From Betaproteobacteria bacterium (lineage in GTDB: Bacteria > Pseudomonadota > Gammaproteobacteria > Burkholderiales > Usitatibacteraceae): a DNA stretch of 64,000 bases. Position numbers and translations under genes: made by a program. The notes under the pieces are model-generated. The model saw only the letters and a program-made list of their open reading frames with translations. It did no database searches and was not told the origin of the DNA. The stretch spans positions 495,553 through 559,552 of the forward strand of contig JADJMI010000027.1 of the NCBI GenBank assembly GCA_016709665.1, read 5' to 3'. Positions 8,440 to 16,620 of the stretch are shown piece after piece (position 1 is the stretch's first letter; each line of letters opens with the position of its first letter).

Positions 8440-8783
8440 AACCCGACACCAAGACCGCCCCCACCGCCGTCCTCGCCCTGGTGCTGGACCTGGAAAGAGC
8501 CGCCCACGTCCTCACGCGCGCCAAGCCCGCCGAGGCCGAGGCGCTGATGGCGGCCCTCACGGTGCGCATCGAGCGCCTGGGGCCGGGATCGGAAATGCCG
8601 CCCGAGCTGGGCGATCGCGCCTGCCGCGCCCTGGCGGCCTTCGCCGCCGCGGTCACGGTCCTGCGGGCGAGCAACGAGGCGCGCCTTTCCGCGCTCATGA
8701 ACGCCGCGCGGCCCGCCTCGGGCTACAACGGCGCGGGACAGTTTTCCCGGAGCCTCGACTGCTCCGTGCGCGGCTCGGCCTGA
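8436..8783 (+). CDS. flgN: FlgN-type hook-filament junction chaperone
   Basis: FlgN chaperones FlgK and FlgL before export. This 115-residue product uses a GTG start that overlaps the flgM stop (GTGA), implying coupling. It is predicted to be almost wholly helical (LVLDLERAAHVLTRAKPAEA, ALAAFAAAVTVLRASNEARL), as FlgN is, and ends in a short Gly/Ser tail. Sequence conservation in this family is low, so the call rests mostly on position, size and helical content. flgK and flgL are not in the window. Confidence 0.8.
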   Translation: MKPDTKTAPTAVLALVLDLERAAHVLTRAKPAEAEALMAALTVRIERLGPGSEMPPELGDRACRALAAFAAAVTVLRASNEARLSALMNAARPASGYNGAGQFSRSLDCSVRGSA

Positions 8784-8899
8784 ACGTCATTCCCCCGGGG
8801 CGGCAGGCCGCTCACGTCGCGCCGCGGGTTTGATGTATTCGAAATGACGCTTTTCGCGGCCATGGGACCATCGGGACCCCGACCCCGTGGAACCACCCC

Positions 8900-9235
8900 G
8901 TGCCGCCCCCGATCCTCCTCGCCCCCGCCTTCGCCCTCGCCGTCCTCGGCGCGCACTTCTATCGCGCGCAGCTCTGGATCGGGGTGGGTGCCGTCGTCCT
9001 TCTTCTCGCCACCGTCTTCGTGAAGGCGCGCTGGGCCGGCATCCTCCTTCAGGTCGCCCTCGTCGCGGGCGCGCTGGAATGGATCCGCACCGCCGCGGCA
9101 TTCATCGCCGTGCGCGAGTCGACGGGCCAGTCGTGGACCCGGCTCGCGCTCATCCTGGGTACGGTGGCGGCGCTCACGGCCGCGAGCGCGCTTGCCGTGC
9201 GCAGCGCCCGCGCCCGCCGCCACTTCGGCGCCTAG
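8900..9235 (+). CDS. Small integral membrane protein, function unknown
   Basis: I do not recognise a family. The 111-residue product (GTG start at 8900) is very hydrophobic, with about four candidate membrane helices: residues ~3-20, ~26-42, ~47-65 and ~83-103. The C-terminus is positively charged (RSARARRHFGA), suggesting a cytoplasmic end. It lies between flgN and a DsbA-family gene, 51 bases ahead of the latter. Nothing ties it to motility. Confidence 0.6.
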   Translation: MPPPILLAPAFALAVLGAHFYRAQLWIGVGAVVLLLATVFVKARWAGILLQVALVAGALEWIRTAAAFIAVRESTGQSWTRLALILGTVAALTAASALAVRSARARRHFGA

Positions 9236-9285
9236 GCTTTCCCGGCCCGGCGGCGCCCCGCCCGCTTTCGGGTAACCTTCCGGGC

Positions 9286-9930
9286 ATGGAAAAACCCCGG
9301 ATCGACATCGCCTTCGTCTCGGACGTCGCGTGCCCCTGGTGCGCGATCGGGCTCGCGAGCCTCGAGCAGGCGCTCGCGCGCACCGCCGCCGAGATCGACG
9401 CCACGGTGCACGTGGAACCTTTCGAGCTCAACCCGACCCTGGGGCCCGAGGGCGCCGAAACCGTCGCCTATCTCGCGCGCAAGTACGGGCGCACGCCCGG
9501 GCAGGTGGCCGAGGCCCAGGCGAGGATCCGCGAACGCGGGGCCGCGGTCGGTTTCGCCTTCGGGGAGCGCAAGCACGTCTGGAACACCTTCGACGCGCAC
9601 CGGGTGCTGCACTGGGCCGGGCTCGAGGGGCGGGCAACGGACCTGAAGCGCGCCCTCCTCCACGCCTATCACGGGGAAGGCCGCAACCCGGCCGACGCGG
9701 ACGTGCTCGTCGAGCTGGCGGGCCGGGTCGGGCTCGATCCCGGGCGGGCCCGTGCGATCGCGGAAAGCGACGAATTCGCCGCCGAGGTGCGCGCTCGGCA
9801 AGGCCACTGGCACTCGCGCGGCGTGGCCGGCGTGCCGTTCGTGGTTCTCAACGACACCCTCGCCCTCGAAGGCGCGCAGCCGCCGGAGGTCTTCGAGCAG
9901 GCGCTTCGCCGGATCGCGATCGCGCCGTAG
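9286..9930 (+). CDS. DsbA-family (FrnE-like) thiol oxidoreductase
   Basis: The 214-residue product has a thioredoxin-fold active site CPWC near residue 17 (FVSDVACPWCAIGLASLEQA), the helical insertion typical of DsbA relatives and the cis-proline loop GVAGVPFVVLND near residue 183. There is no signal peptide, so it is cytoplasmic. This fits the FrnE/HCCA-isomerase-like branch rather than periplasmic DsbA. The likely role is thiol-disulfide exchange or glutathione-dependent chemistry; the substrate is unknown. The start at 9286 follows GGGC and gives normal family length. Confidence 0.85.
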   Translation: MEKPRIDIAFVSDVACPWCAIGLASLEQALARTAAEIDATVHVEPFELNPTLGPEGAETVAYLARKYGRTPGQVAEAQARIRERGAAVGFAFGERKHVWNTFDAHRVLHWAGLEGRATDLKRALLHAYHGEGRNPADADVLVELAGRVGLDPGRARAIAESDEFAAEVRARQGHWHSRGVAGVPFVVLNDTLALEGAQPPEVFEQALRRIAIAP

Positions 9931-9962
9931 TGGCGACGCGCGCACGGCTGCGCTCCGAGAGT

Positions 9963-10265
9963 TCAGGGTTCGTTCAGCGAGGTCGCGTGGACCGCGCGCA
10001 GGGCCGCCACGGCGCTTGCCGTCCTCGCGAGGCTGTTCTGGACGAACTCGCTGTGCTTCACGCCTTCGACCTGCAGTTCCGTGAAGAACAGGTCGACGCA
10101 TTCGATCAGCCGGTCGCCGTGCTTGTGGAGCTCTTGCCGGTTCCGGAGCGCTTCGGCCATGATGAGCACGGCCCGTGCGGCTGCGGCTTCCAGCGATTCG
10201 ATGCGCTTTTCCGCTTCCTGCAGCGTCAAGCCCGTCGTCGTGCGACCCGCATCCCGGGAAACCAT
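9963..10265 (-). CDS. Hypothetical helical protein, 100 residues
   Basis: I do not recognise a family. The product is rich in Ala, Glu, Leu and Arg and looks fully helical, with heptad-like stretches (LQEAEKRIESLEAAAARAVL) that could form a short coiled coil. It has no signal or membrane segment. It is convergent with the DsbA-family gene and divergent from the TfoX-like gene, with 50 bases between starts. Codon usage matches its neighbours, supporting a real gene. Confidence 0.55.
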   Translation of the reverse strand: MVSRDAGRTTTGLTLQEAEKRIESLEAAAARAVLIMAEALRNRQELHKHGDRLIECVDLFFTELQVEGVKHSEFVQNSLARTASAVAALRAVHATSLNEP

Positions 10266-10315
10266 GATGGCCCCCTTTCCTTCCCCATCGTACGCCCATC
10301 CCGCGAAGACACCCC

Positions 10316-10657
10316 ATGAACGCCGACAACCCCGAAGCGGACCGCAAGGCCCGGATCGACGCCGTCCTCCTGAAACTCCCCGGCGCCAGCGCGAAGAAGA
10401 TCGGCGGCATGGATGCCTACGTCGTCGGCGACCGCATGTTCGCCTGCATCAGCGGCAAGGGCGTGGGCCTTCGCCTGCCGGTGGCTGTCGCCACCGAACT
10501 GCAGTTCTCGCGCGGCAACGTGGGCCCCTTCCAGCCCGGGGGAGTCACGAGCACGCGCGAATGGGTGCAGATCGACCGCGCCGACCCCTCGGAGTACGAG
10601 CAGGACCTGGAACTCTTCCAGGCGTCGGTCGATTTCGTGAAGGGCGGACGGCGCTAG
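10316..10657 (+). CDS. TfoX/Sxy N-terminal-like (or MmcQ/YjbR-like) small protein
   Basis: The 113-residue product has the layout of stand-alone TfoX N-terminal or YjbR-type domains: a helical start, then a beta-rich core (KIGGMDAYVVGDRMFACISG, VGLRLPVAVATEL) and a final helix. These domains are small DNA-binding-like folds of uncertain function, some linked to competence gene control. It converges on the dehydrogenase gene, overlapping it by four bases tail to tail. The assignment is tentative and made from memory of the fold pattern. Confidence 0.5.
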   Translation: MNADNPEADRKARIDAVLLKLPGASAKKIGGMDAYVVGDRMFACISGKGVGLRLPVAVATELQFSRGNVGPFQPGGVTSTREWVQIDRADPSEYEQDLELFQASVDFVKGGRR

Positions 10658-11514
10658 GCCGGGCGCACCGAATCGATCCCCAGGGCGCAGACATCCCGGG
10701 CGCCGTGCCCGGCGGCGATGAGCGCGTCCATCCGCGCCGCGAGCGAAGGCAGCGTGGCGAGGGGCGCCGCGCCGATGGCCTCGACCATGAGGCCGACGTC
10801 CTTGCGGGCCATCGCCAGCTCGAAGCTCGCGTCGAATTCCCCTCTCACCATGTTGCCGCCGCGCCGCGCGAGCATCGCGTCCAGGTCGAAATTACGCAAT
10901 CGCGCGAGCGCCTCGTCGTTGCCCACGCCGTTCGCCCGCGCGAGCGCGAGGACGTCGGCCACGATCCCCACCAGCCCGATGATCATCGCGTTGCCGAGCA
11001 GCTTGTGCACGGCGGCGAGGTCCGCGCGCTCGCCCAGGTAATCCAGCTTCGCGGTCATCGGCGCGAGATCCGCCCGGACGCGGTCGAACAGCGCGCGCGG
11101 GCCGGCCACCAGCATCGAACCGGCGGCTTCCCGCGCCGCCGCCGGACCCATGAAGACGGGGCAATGCAGGTAATTCACGCCCTGCGAATGCGATCGCCCG
11201 GCGCGCGCCGCGGTGAGCGCGGGCAGCGTGGTGGTGTGGTCGAGCACCATCGCGTCGGCGGCCAGGCCCGGGCGGGCGGCCGCGAGAACCGCCTCGACGG
11301 CGGCGTCGTCGCGCAGCACGAGATGCACGCGCGAGGCGCCGCGCACGGCGTCGGCCGGGGTCGGGGCGGCCGTGATGCCGAATGGCGCGAGGGCGAGCGC
11401 CTTCGCCGGCGTGCGGTTCCAGGCGGTGACGGTGTCGCCGCGGCGGGCGGCGGCTTCGGCGAAGGCGGCGCCGAGCAAGCCGGTGCCGAGGATAGCGATG
11501 CGGGCCATGGGCAT
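10654..11514 (-). CDS. NAD(P)-dependent beta-hydroxyacid dehydrogenase family protein
   Basis: Members of the 3-hydroxyisobutyrate/6-phosphogluconate dehydrogenase family oxidise beta-hydroxyacids or reduce semialdehydes. The N-terminus is a Rossmann dinucleotide site (ARIAILGTGLLGAAFAEAAA, GxGxxG). The substrate loop is NYLHCPVFMGPAAAREAAGS (normally DAPVSGG..A..G) and the catalytic lysine helix is VHKLLGNAMIIG. The substrate cannot be predicted. An internal ATG at 11508 has better ribosome-site spacing and may be the true start. The gene separates flgN-side genes from fliA and has no evident flagellar role. Confidence 0.8.
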   Translation of the reverse strand: MPMARIAILGTGLLGAAFAEAAARRGDTVTAWNRTPAKALALAPFGITAAPTPADAVRGASRVHLVLRDDAAVEAVLAAARPGLAADAMVLDHTTTLPALTAARAGRSHSQGVNYLHCPVFMGPAAAREAAGSMLVAGPRALFDRVRADLAPMTAKLDYLGERADLAAVHKLLGNAMIIGLVGIVADVLALARANGVGNDEALARLRNFDLDAMLARRGGNMVRGEFDASFELAMARKDVGLMVEAIGAAPLATLPSLAARMDALIAAGHGARDVCALGIDSVRPA

Positions 11515-11596
11515 TCCCGTGTGCGGCGAGACATCTCGCGCCCACAGGGTACAACGCGGCGTGCCCCCGGCACCGTCTCCGAGGGCCGCGGGCCGT

Positions 11597-12355
11597 TCAG
11601 TGCCCCTTCAGCTTCGCTCGCAGGCGCGCGACCGACTGCGTGTGCAGCTGGCACACGCGCGACTCGGTGACGCCCAGCACCGCCGCGATCTCGCGGAAGT
11701 TGAGGTCCTGTTCGTAGTAGAGGCTCATCAGCATCTGCTCGCGCTCGGGCAGCGTCCCGATGGCGGCGACGAGGGCTTCCTTGAAGCGGCGCTCCTCCAG
11801 GCGCGCGCCCGGCTCCTGGTCGGCCGAGCCCGGCAGGTGGCGGTCGAGGTAGCCGGCGCCGTCCTCGTCGTGGCCGCCCAGTTCGTCGAAGTACACGAGC
11901 TGGCCGCCCTTCGCCTCGCCCAGCAGCTCCTGGTATTCCGACAGCTTCATCCCGAGCTCCTTCGCGATCTCGGTTTCCGTGGGCGCGCGGCCGAGCTTCT
12001 GCTCCAGGCGGTGCAGCGCGTTCTCGAGCTGGCGCTGGGTCTTCCGCACGCTGCGCGGCAGCCAGTCGTTGGCGCGCAGCTCGTCGAGCATCGCGCCGCG
12101 GATCCTCTGGTTGGCGTAGGTCTCGAACTGCGTCCCCTGGCATTCCTCGTAGCGCTGGATGGCGTCCACCAGGCCGATCATGCCGGCCTGCACGAGGTCG
12201 TCGAGCTCCACGTTGGCCGGAAGCTTGGCGAGCATGTGGTGCGCGATCCGCTTCACGAGCGGCGCGTACTGGCGCAGCCAGTCGTTGCGGTCCTGTCGGC
12301 CCTGGCGGTTGTAGACGGCGGATGCGGGAGCGTTGGCGGCGATCATGGTCGTCAT
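11597..12355 (-). CDS. fliA: Flagellar sigma factor FliA (sigma-28)
   Basis: FliA directs RNA polymerase to late flagellar and chemotaxis promoters. The ATG at 12355 gives 252 residues. Region 2 is clear (ELDDLVQAGMIGLVDAIQRY, FETYANQRIRGAMLDELRAN, DWLPRSVR) and region 4 ends with LNFREIAAVLGVTESRVCQL. It overlaps flhG by four bases (ATGA) and is the last gene of the minus-strand flhB-flhA-flhF-flhG-fliA run. It should be held by FlgM (8134-8439) until hook completion. Sigma-28 promoters in this window carry the motif it would read. Confidence 0.97.
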   Translation of the reverse strand: MTTMIAANAPASAVYNRQGRQDRNDWLRQYAPLVKRIAHHMLAKLPANVELDDLVQAGMIGLVDAIQRYEECQGTQFETYANQRIRGAMLDELRANDWLPRSVRKTQRQLENALHRLEQKLGRAPTETEIAKELGMKLSEYQELLGEAKGGQLVYFDELGGHDEDGAGYLDRHLPGSADQEPGARLEERRFKEALVAAIGTLPEREQMLMSLYYEQDLNFREIAAVLGVTESRVCQLHTQSVARLRAKLKGH

Positions 12356-13167
12356 CCTTCGAGCGGGGTGTCGTGAAAGGCGGTGCGCCAGCCGTCGAAC
12401 GCGTCCGCGATGCGGCGGAAGGCCTCGGCGGGCGGGCTGTCGGGGGCGTGCGTGAGGACGGATCCGGCGAGGCGCGCGGATTCGTGGAGGGCCGGATGGT
12501 CGGGGACCGTGCCGGCGAATTCGGGCAGGTGGCCCAGGAAGCGTTCGGTGGCCGAGGCGATGCGCGCGGCGAGCGCCTCGCCCGCGGCCTCGTCGGCCAC
12601 GCCGGCCACGGCGATGCGGGCGATGCGGCCCGGGAAGTCGCGCTCGAGCTGCTTGATGGCGGCGTAGACGCCCGTGATCGATTCGCGCTCGGGCGAGACG
12701 ACGAAGAGGATCTCCTCGCCGGGGGAAACGAGCGGGGCCACCCGCTCGGGCGCGCCGGTCACGAGCAGCACGGACATCGGCGCCGGCAGCGCGAGGAAGG
12801 CGCCGAAGAGCGTGGCGGGCGCTTCGCCCGACTCGAGGAACATGGCCAGGCCCCGCGGGGCGGGCAGCACGGAAAGGTTCCTGCCGGCCGCGAGCACCAC
12901 GTCCTCGAAGGCGTTCTCGCCGGTGAGCAGGTGGCGCAGCTCGAGCCGCGCCTTGAGGCCCAGCGCGGGCGCGACGAGCCCGGGGCCGGCGTCGAGCACG
13001 AGCACGCGGCGGCCCCGCTCGGCGAGCGCCGTGGCGGCGTTCGCGAGCCAGCCTTCGCTCGCGCCGTCGCGTCCCGGGACGCACACCGGCAGCACGGAGA
13101 GCCCCGGGCGCTGGAAGGCGCGGCGCAGGCCCTGGGCCTGGTCGCTCGCGTGGGAATCAGGACGCAT
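12352..13167 (-). CDS. flhG: FlhG/FleN-like MinD-family protein with degenerate P-loop
   Basis: FlhG normally works with FlhF to set flagellar number and place. The 271-residue product starts with the FlhG-type DQAQGLRRAF motif that stimulates FlhF. It keeps the MinD-like layout (RRVLVLDAGPG, then LSVLPAPRGL). The Walker A position, which should read GGxGKT/S, is PGRDGASEGWLANAATALAE and lacks the signature and P-loop lysines. ATP binding is therefore doubtful, and it may act only as an FlhF partner. It overlaps flhF by 11 bases and fliA by four. Confidence 0.85.
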   Translation of the reverse strand: MRPDSHASDQAQGLRRAFQRPGLSVLPVCVPGRDGASEGWLANAATALAERGRRVLVLDAGPGLVAPALGLKARLELRHLLTGENAFEDVVLAAGRNLSVLPAPRGLAMFLESGEAPATLFGAFLALPAPMSVLLVTGAPERVAPLVSPGEEILFVVSPERESITGVYAAIKQLERDFPGRIARIAVAGVADEAAGEALAARIASATERFLGHLPEFAGTVPDHPALHESARLAGSVLTHAPDSPPAEAFRRIADAFDGWRTAFHDTPLEG

Positions 13168-14533
13168 GGATCGTCGCCATCGAAGCCTCGCTCCCCACGC
13201 GCGAAAGGAGGATGCCCTGCTCCTCGTCCTTCAGGATGAAATCGGGCGCCGTGGCCGCGCGCATGGCGCGGTGCACGAGGAAGCCCGCCTGGGCCGGGTG
13301 CAGGTCCTCCGGCACGCGCTGGCCGTTGGTGACGAACGAGAGCGGCAGGCGGTGGCGGATGGCGCAGTCGAGCGCGCCGCCGAGCTTGGCGGCCTCGTCG
13401 ATCTTGCTCACGATGGCGCCGTGGACGCCGAGCTGGCGGTAGATGCGCACCACCTCGTCGAGCGTCTCGCCCTGCACCGAGGCGTTGAGCAGCAGCACCT
13501 TCTTCGCGCGCGCGGCGTCGAGCTCGGCCATCAGCTCGGGCACGCGCGCGTCGCGCTGGCCGACGCCGATGGTGTCGATGAGGATCACCTTCTTGTCGCG
13601 CATGGCCTCGATCAGCGTGCCCAGCGTGCCGCCGCGGGCGAGCTGCACCGGGATGCCGAGGATGCGGCCGTAGATCTTGAGCTGGTCGTGGGCGCCGATC
13701 CGGTAGCTGTCGGTCGTGACGAGGCCCACGTGCTTCGCGCCGAAGCGCATGGCGTAGCGCGCGGCGAGCTTGGCGGCGGTGGTCGTCTTGCCCACGCCCG
13801 TCGGCCCCACGAGCGCGAAGACGCCGCCCTCGTCGAGGAAGCTGCCCTCGCCGAAGCAGGTGCGGTTGCGGGTGAGCACGTGGGCCGTCCACTGGCGGGC
13901 GCCGGCCTCGTCGAGGTTCACGGGCAGCCGGTCGATGAGCCCGCGGGCGAGCGCGGGCGAGAAGCCGGCGGCGAGCATCTCGCCGGTGAGCCGCGCCTTG
14001 AGCGGGTTCTTGCGCGTCGCGTCGGACCAGGCGAGGGCCGCGAACTGGTCGGCCAGCATCGCCTTCATGGCGTGCAGCTCGTCCATCAGGCGCGGGTCGG
14101 TGGTGGTCGCCGCAGGCAGCACGACGGGCGATATCTCGGCGGCCGCGGGCACGGGCTTGGCGCGTGCCATCGCGCGCGTGGCGGCGTCGACGGCCTCGCG
14201 CTCGACCTGCCGCTCCGCGCGTTCGCGCAGGAAAAGCGCGGTGCTCTCGTCGGCGGCGGCGGGCGCGGCGGGAGCCGGCGCGGCCGGCGGCTTCTTCATG
14301 CGGCGCAGGAAGGACGTGAGCGGCTCGGCCTTCGACGCGGGCGCGGGGGGCGCCGAAGCGACGTACGCCGCGAGTTCGACGACGGCATCGATGGCCTCGC
14401 CGGCCATGGCGGTGATCTCCACGCCGCCGGGCACGCGCTTGTTGGCGAGCACCACGGCATCGTCGCCGAGTTCGAGCTTGACGGCCTTCAGGGCCTCACG
14501 GGCGGTGGGGGCGACGAATTTCTTCAGGCTCAC
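13157..14533 (-). CDS. flhF: SRP-family GTPase FlhF
   Basis: FlhF is a membrane-associated GTPase that recruits early basal-body parts to the chosen pole or site. A GTG at 14533 preceded by GGAGG gives 458 residues starting with the conserved SLKKFVAPTAREALKAVK. A poorly conserved Ala/Pro-rich B domain follows. The NG GTPase domain has G1 ALVGPTGVGKTTTAAKLA, a switch DTIGVGQRD (usually DTAGxxQRD) and VSKIDEAAKLGGALD. Longer readings of this frame run into flhA and are spurious. The GTG overlaps the flhA stop (GTGA). Confidence 0.95.
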   Translation of the reverse strand: MSLKKFVAPTAREALKAVKLELGDDAVVLANKRVPGGVEITAMAGEAIDAVVELAAYVASAPPAPASKAEPLTSFLRRMKKPPAAPAPAAPAAADESTALFLRERAERQVEREAVDAATRAMARAKPVPAAAEISPVVLPAATTTDPRLMDELHAMKAMLADQFAALAWSDATRKNPLKARLTGEMLAAGFSPALARGLIDRLPVNLDEAGARQWTAHVLTRNRTCFGEGSFLDEGGVFALVGPTGVGKTTTAAKLAARYAMRFGAKHVGLVTTDSYRIGAHDQLKIYGRILGIPVQLARGGTLGTLIEAMRDKKVILIDTIGVGQRDARVPELMAELDAARAKKVLLLNASVQGETLDEVVRIYRQLGVHGAIVSKIDEAAKLGGALDCAIRHRLPLSFVTNGQRVPEDLHPAQAGFLVHRAMRAATAPDFILKDEEQGILLSRVGSEASMATIHAS

Positions 14534-16608
14534 GGGGTACCTCCGATCACGGTGGCGATGCGAACGGCGCTGGTTTCGGGAATCTCGGAATGGCCGAGCA
14601 CGCGCAGGCGCGGCGCGGCGCGGCGGACGAGGCGCGCGACGATGGCGCGCACCCGGTCGGGAACGAGGAGGACGGCGGGCAGGCCCTGGCTGTCGAGCTG
14701 GTCGGCGGCGCGCGCGGCGCCGTCGGCGATCATGTCGGCGAGGCTGGGCTCGAGGCCGCCGCCTTCGCCGCCGAGCGCCTGGGCCACCACGCGCTCGAGC
14801 TGCGGCTCGAGGGCGATGACCGGCACCTCCCGCGTGCCGCCGTAGATCGACTGCACGATCGCGTGGCCGAGGGCGGCTCGCACCTGCGCGGTGAGCTCGC
14901 CGGCGTCCTGCGTGCGCGGCGCGAACTCGGCGAGCGTCTCGGCGATCGTGCGCATGTCGCGGATGTGGACGCCTTCGTCGAGCAGGTTCTGCAGCACGCG
15001 CTGGAAGACCGGCATCGGCAGCACCTTCGGCACCAGGTCCTCGAGGAGCTTGGGCGCGACGCGGCCCAGGTGCTCGAGGAGGCCCTGCACTTCCTGGCGG
15101 CCCAGGAGCTGGCCGGCCTGCTGCTGGATGATGGTGGACATGTGCGTGGCGACCACGGTCGCGGCATCCACCACGGTGAAGCCGGCGGCGGAGGCGGCAT
15201 CGCGCGTCGAGGCGTCGATCCACACCGCGGGCAGGCCGAAGGCCGGATCGCGGGTCGGCGTGCCCGGCAGGCTCCCGGAGGCGCCGCCGGGGTTGATGGC
15301 GAGCCACAGGCCCGCGATCGCCTCGCCCTCGCCCACGGTCACGCCCTTCACGGTGATGCGGTAGCCGCTGGGCTTCAGCTCGAGGTTGTCGCGGATGTGC
15401 ACCTGCGTGGGCAGGAAGCCCACGTCCTGGGCGAACTTCTTGCGGATGGCCTTGATGCGGCGCAGGAGCTCGCCGTCCTGGTTGCGATCGACCATCGGGA
15501 TGAGGCGGTAGCCGACTTCCAGGCCGACCACGTCCACCGGCTGCAGGTCGTCCCACGAGGCGTCCACGGTCACCGGCTCCGGCGGGGCGACCTGCACCTC
15601 GGCCTCGACGGCCTCGCGCCGGCGGGACTGCTCGCCCAGCCAGTACGCGCCGTAGCCGCAGGCGAAGCCGAGCGAGAGGAAGACCAGGTGCGGCATGCCG
15701 GGCACGAGGCCGAGCACGACGAGCACGGCCGAGGCGATGCCCAGGGCGCGCGGCACGGCGGTCAGGTCGCCGACCATCTGCGAGCCCATGTCCTTGCCGC
15801 TGCCGACGCGGCTCACCACGAGGGCGGCGGCGATCGAGATGAGGAGCGCGGGCACCTGCGCCACCAGCCCGTCGCCGACGGCGAGCAGCACGTAGTTCGA
15901 GGCGGCCTGCGAGAACGACAGGTTGTGCTGGAACATCCCGATCGCGAGGCCGCCGAAGATCGTGATGACGAGGATCATGATGCCGGCCACCGCGTCGCCG
16001 CGGACGAACTTCGAGGCGCCGTCCATCGCGCCGAAGAAGTCGGCCTCGTGGGCCACTTCCTGGCGGCGCGCCTTGGCCGTCTTCTCGTCGATGAGGCCCG
16101 CGTTCAGGTCGGCGTCGATGGCCATCTGCTTGCCGGGCATCGCGTCCAGGGTGAACCGCGCGCTCACCTCGGCGATGCGGCCGGCGCCCTTGGTCACCAC
16201 CACGAAGTTGATGACCACCAGGATCGCGAACACGATCAGGCCGACGGCGAAGTTGCCGCCGATCAGCACGTGACCGAAGGACTCGATCACCTTGCCCGCG
16301 GCCCCGGCGCCCGTGTGGCCGTTCATGAGCACCTGGCGCGTGGAGGCGACGTTGAGCGACAGGCGCAGCAGCGTCGTGACGAGCAGCACCACCGGGAAGG
16401 CGGCGAAGTCGAGGGGCTTCAACGTGTAGATGCTCACCATCATGACCAGCAGGGCGAGCGCGATGTTGAAGGTGAAGAGCAGGTCGAGCAGCAGCGGCGG
16501 CAGCGGCAGCAGCATCATCACCAGCATCATGATGATGAGCATCGGCACCGCGAGGGTGCGCACGGAGGCGCCGTTGAGGCCCAGGCGCGAGAAGTCGAAG
16601 GCGGACAT
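14530..16608 (-). CDS. flhA: Flagellar export gate protein FlhA
   Basis: FlhA is the nonameric export gate of the flagellar type III system. The 692-residue product starts with eight membrane helices. The FHIPEP signature region is visible (SLNVASTRQVLMNGHTGAGA, then ARFTLDAMPGKQMAIDADLN). The cytoplasmic domain that docks chaperone-substrate complexes follows from about residue 350. It lies 12 bases after flhB and overlaps flhF. Length is normal. Confidence 0.97.
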   Translation of the reverse strand: MSAFDFSRLGLNGASVRTLAVPMLIIMMLVMMLLPLPPLLLDLLFTFNIALALLVMMVSIYTLKPLDFAAFPVVLLVTTLLRLSLNVASTRQVLMNGHTGAGAAGKVIESFGHVLIGGNFAVGLIVFAILVVINFVVVTKGAGRIAEVSARFTLDAMPGKQMAIDADLNAGLIDEKTAKARRQEVAHEADFFGAMDGASKFVRGDAVAGIMILVITIFGGLAIGMFQHNLSFSQAASNYVLLAVGDGLVAQVPALLISIAAALVVSRVGSGKDMGSQMVGDLTAVPRALGIASAVLVVLGLVPGMPHLVFLSLGFACGYGAYWLGEQSRRREAVEAEVQVAPPEPVTVDASWDDLQPVDVVGLEVGYRLIPMVDRNQDGELLRRIKAIRKKFAQDVGFLPTQVHIRDNLELKPSGYRITVKGVTVGEGEAIAGLWLAINPGGASGSLPGTPTRDPAFGLPAVWIDASTRDAASAAGFTVVDAATVVATHMSTIIQQQAGQLLGRQEVQGLLEHLGRVAPKLLEDLVPKVLPMPVFQRVLQNLLDEGVHIRDMRTIAETLAEFAPRTQDAGELTAQVRAALGHAIVQSIYGGTREVPVIALEPQLERVVAQALGGEGGGLEPSLADMIADGAARAADQLDSQGLPAVLLVPDRVRAIVARLVRRAAPRLRVLGHSEIPETSAVRIATVIGGTP

Positions 16609-16620
16609 GGGTCGGCGTCC

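Noticed and set aside
8784..8899. Terminator after flgN built on CGTCATT...AATGACG
   Set aside because: The arms are short and almost 50 bases apart, and the T run is interrupted, so no convincing terminator hairpin forms.
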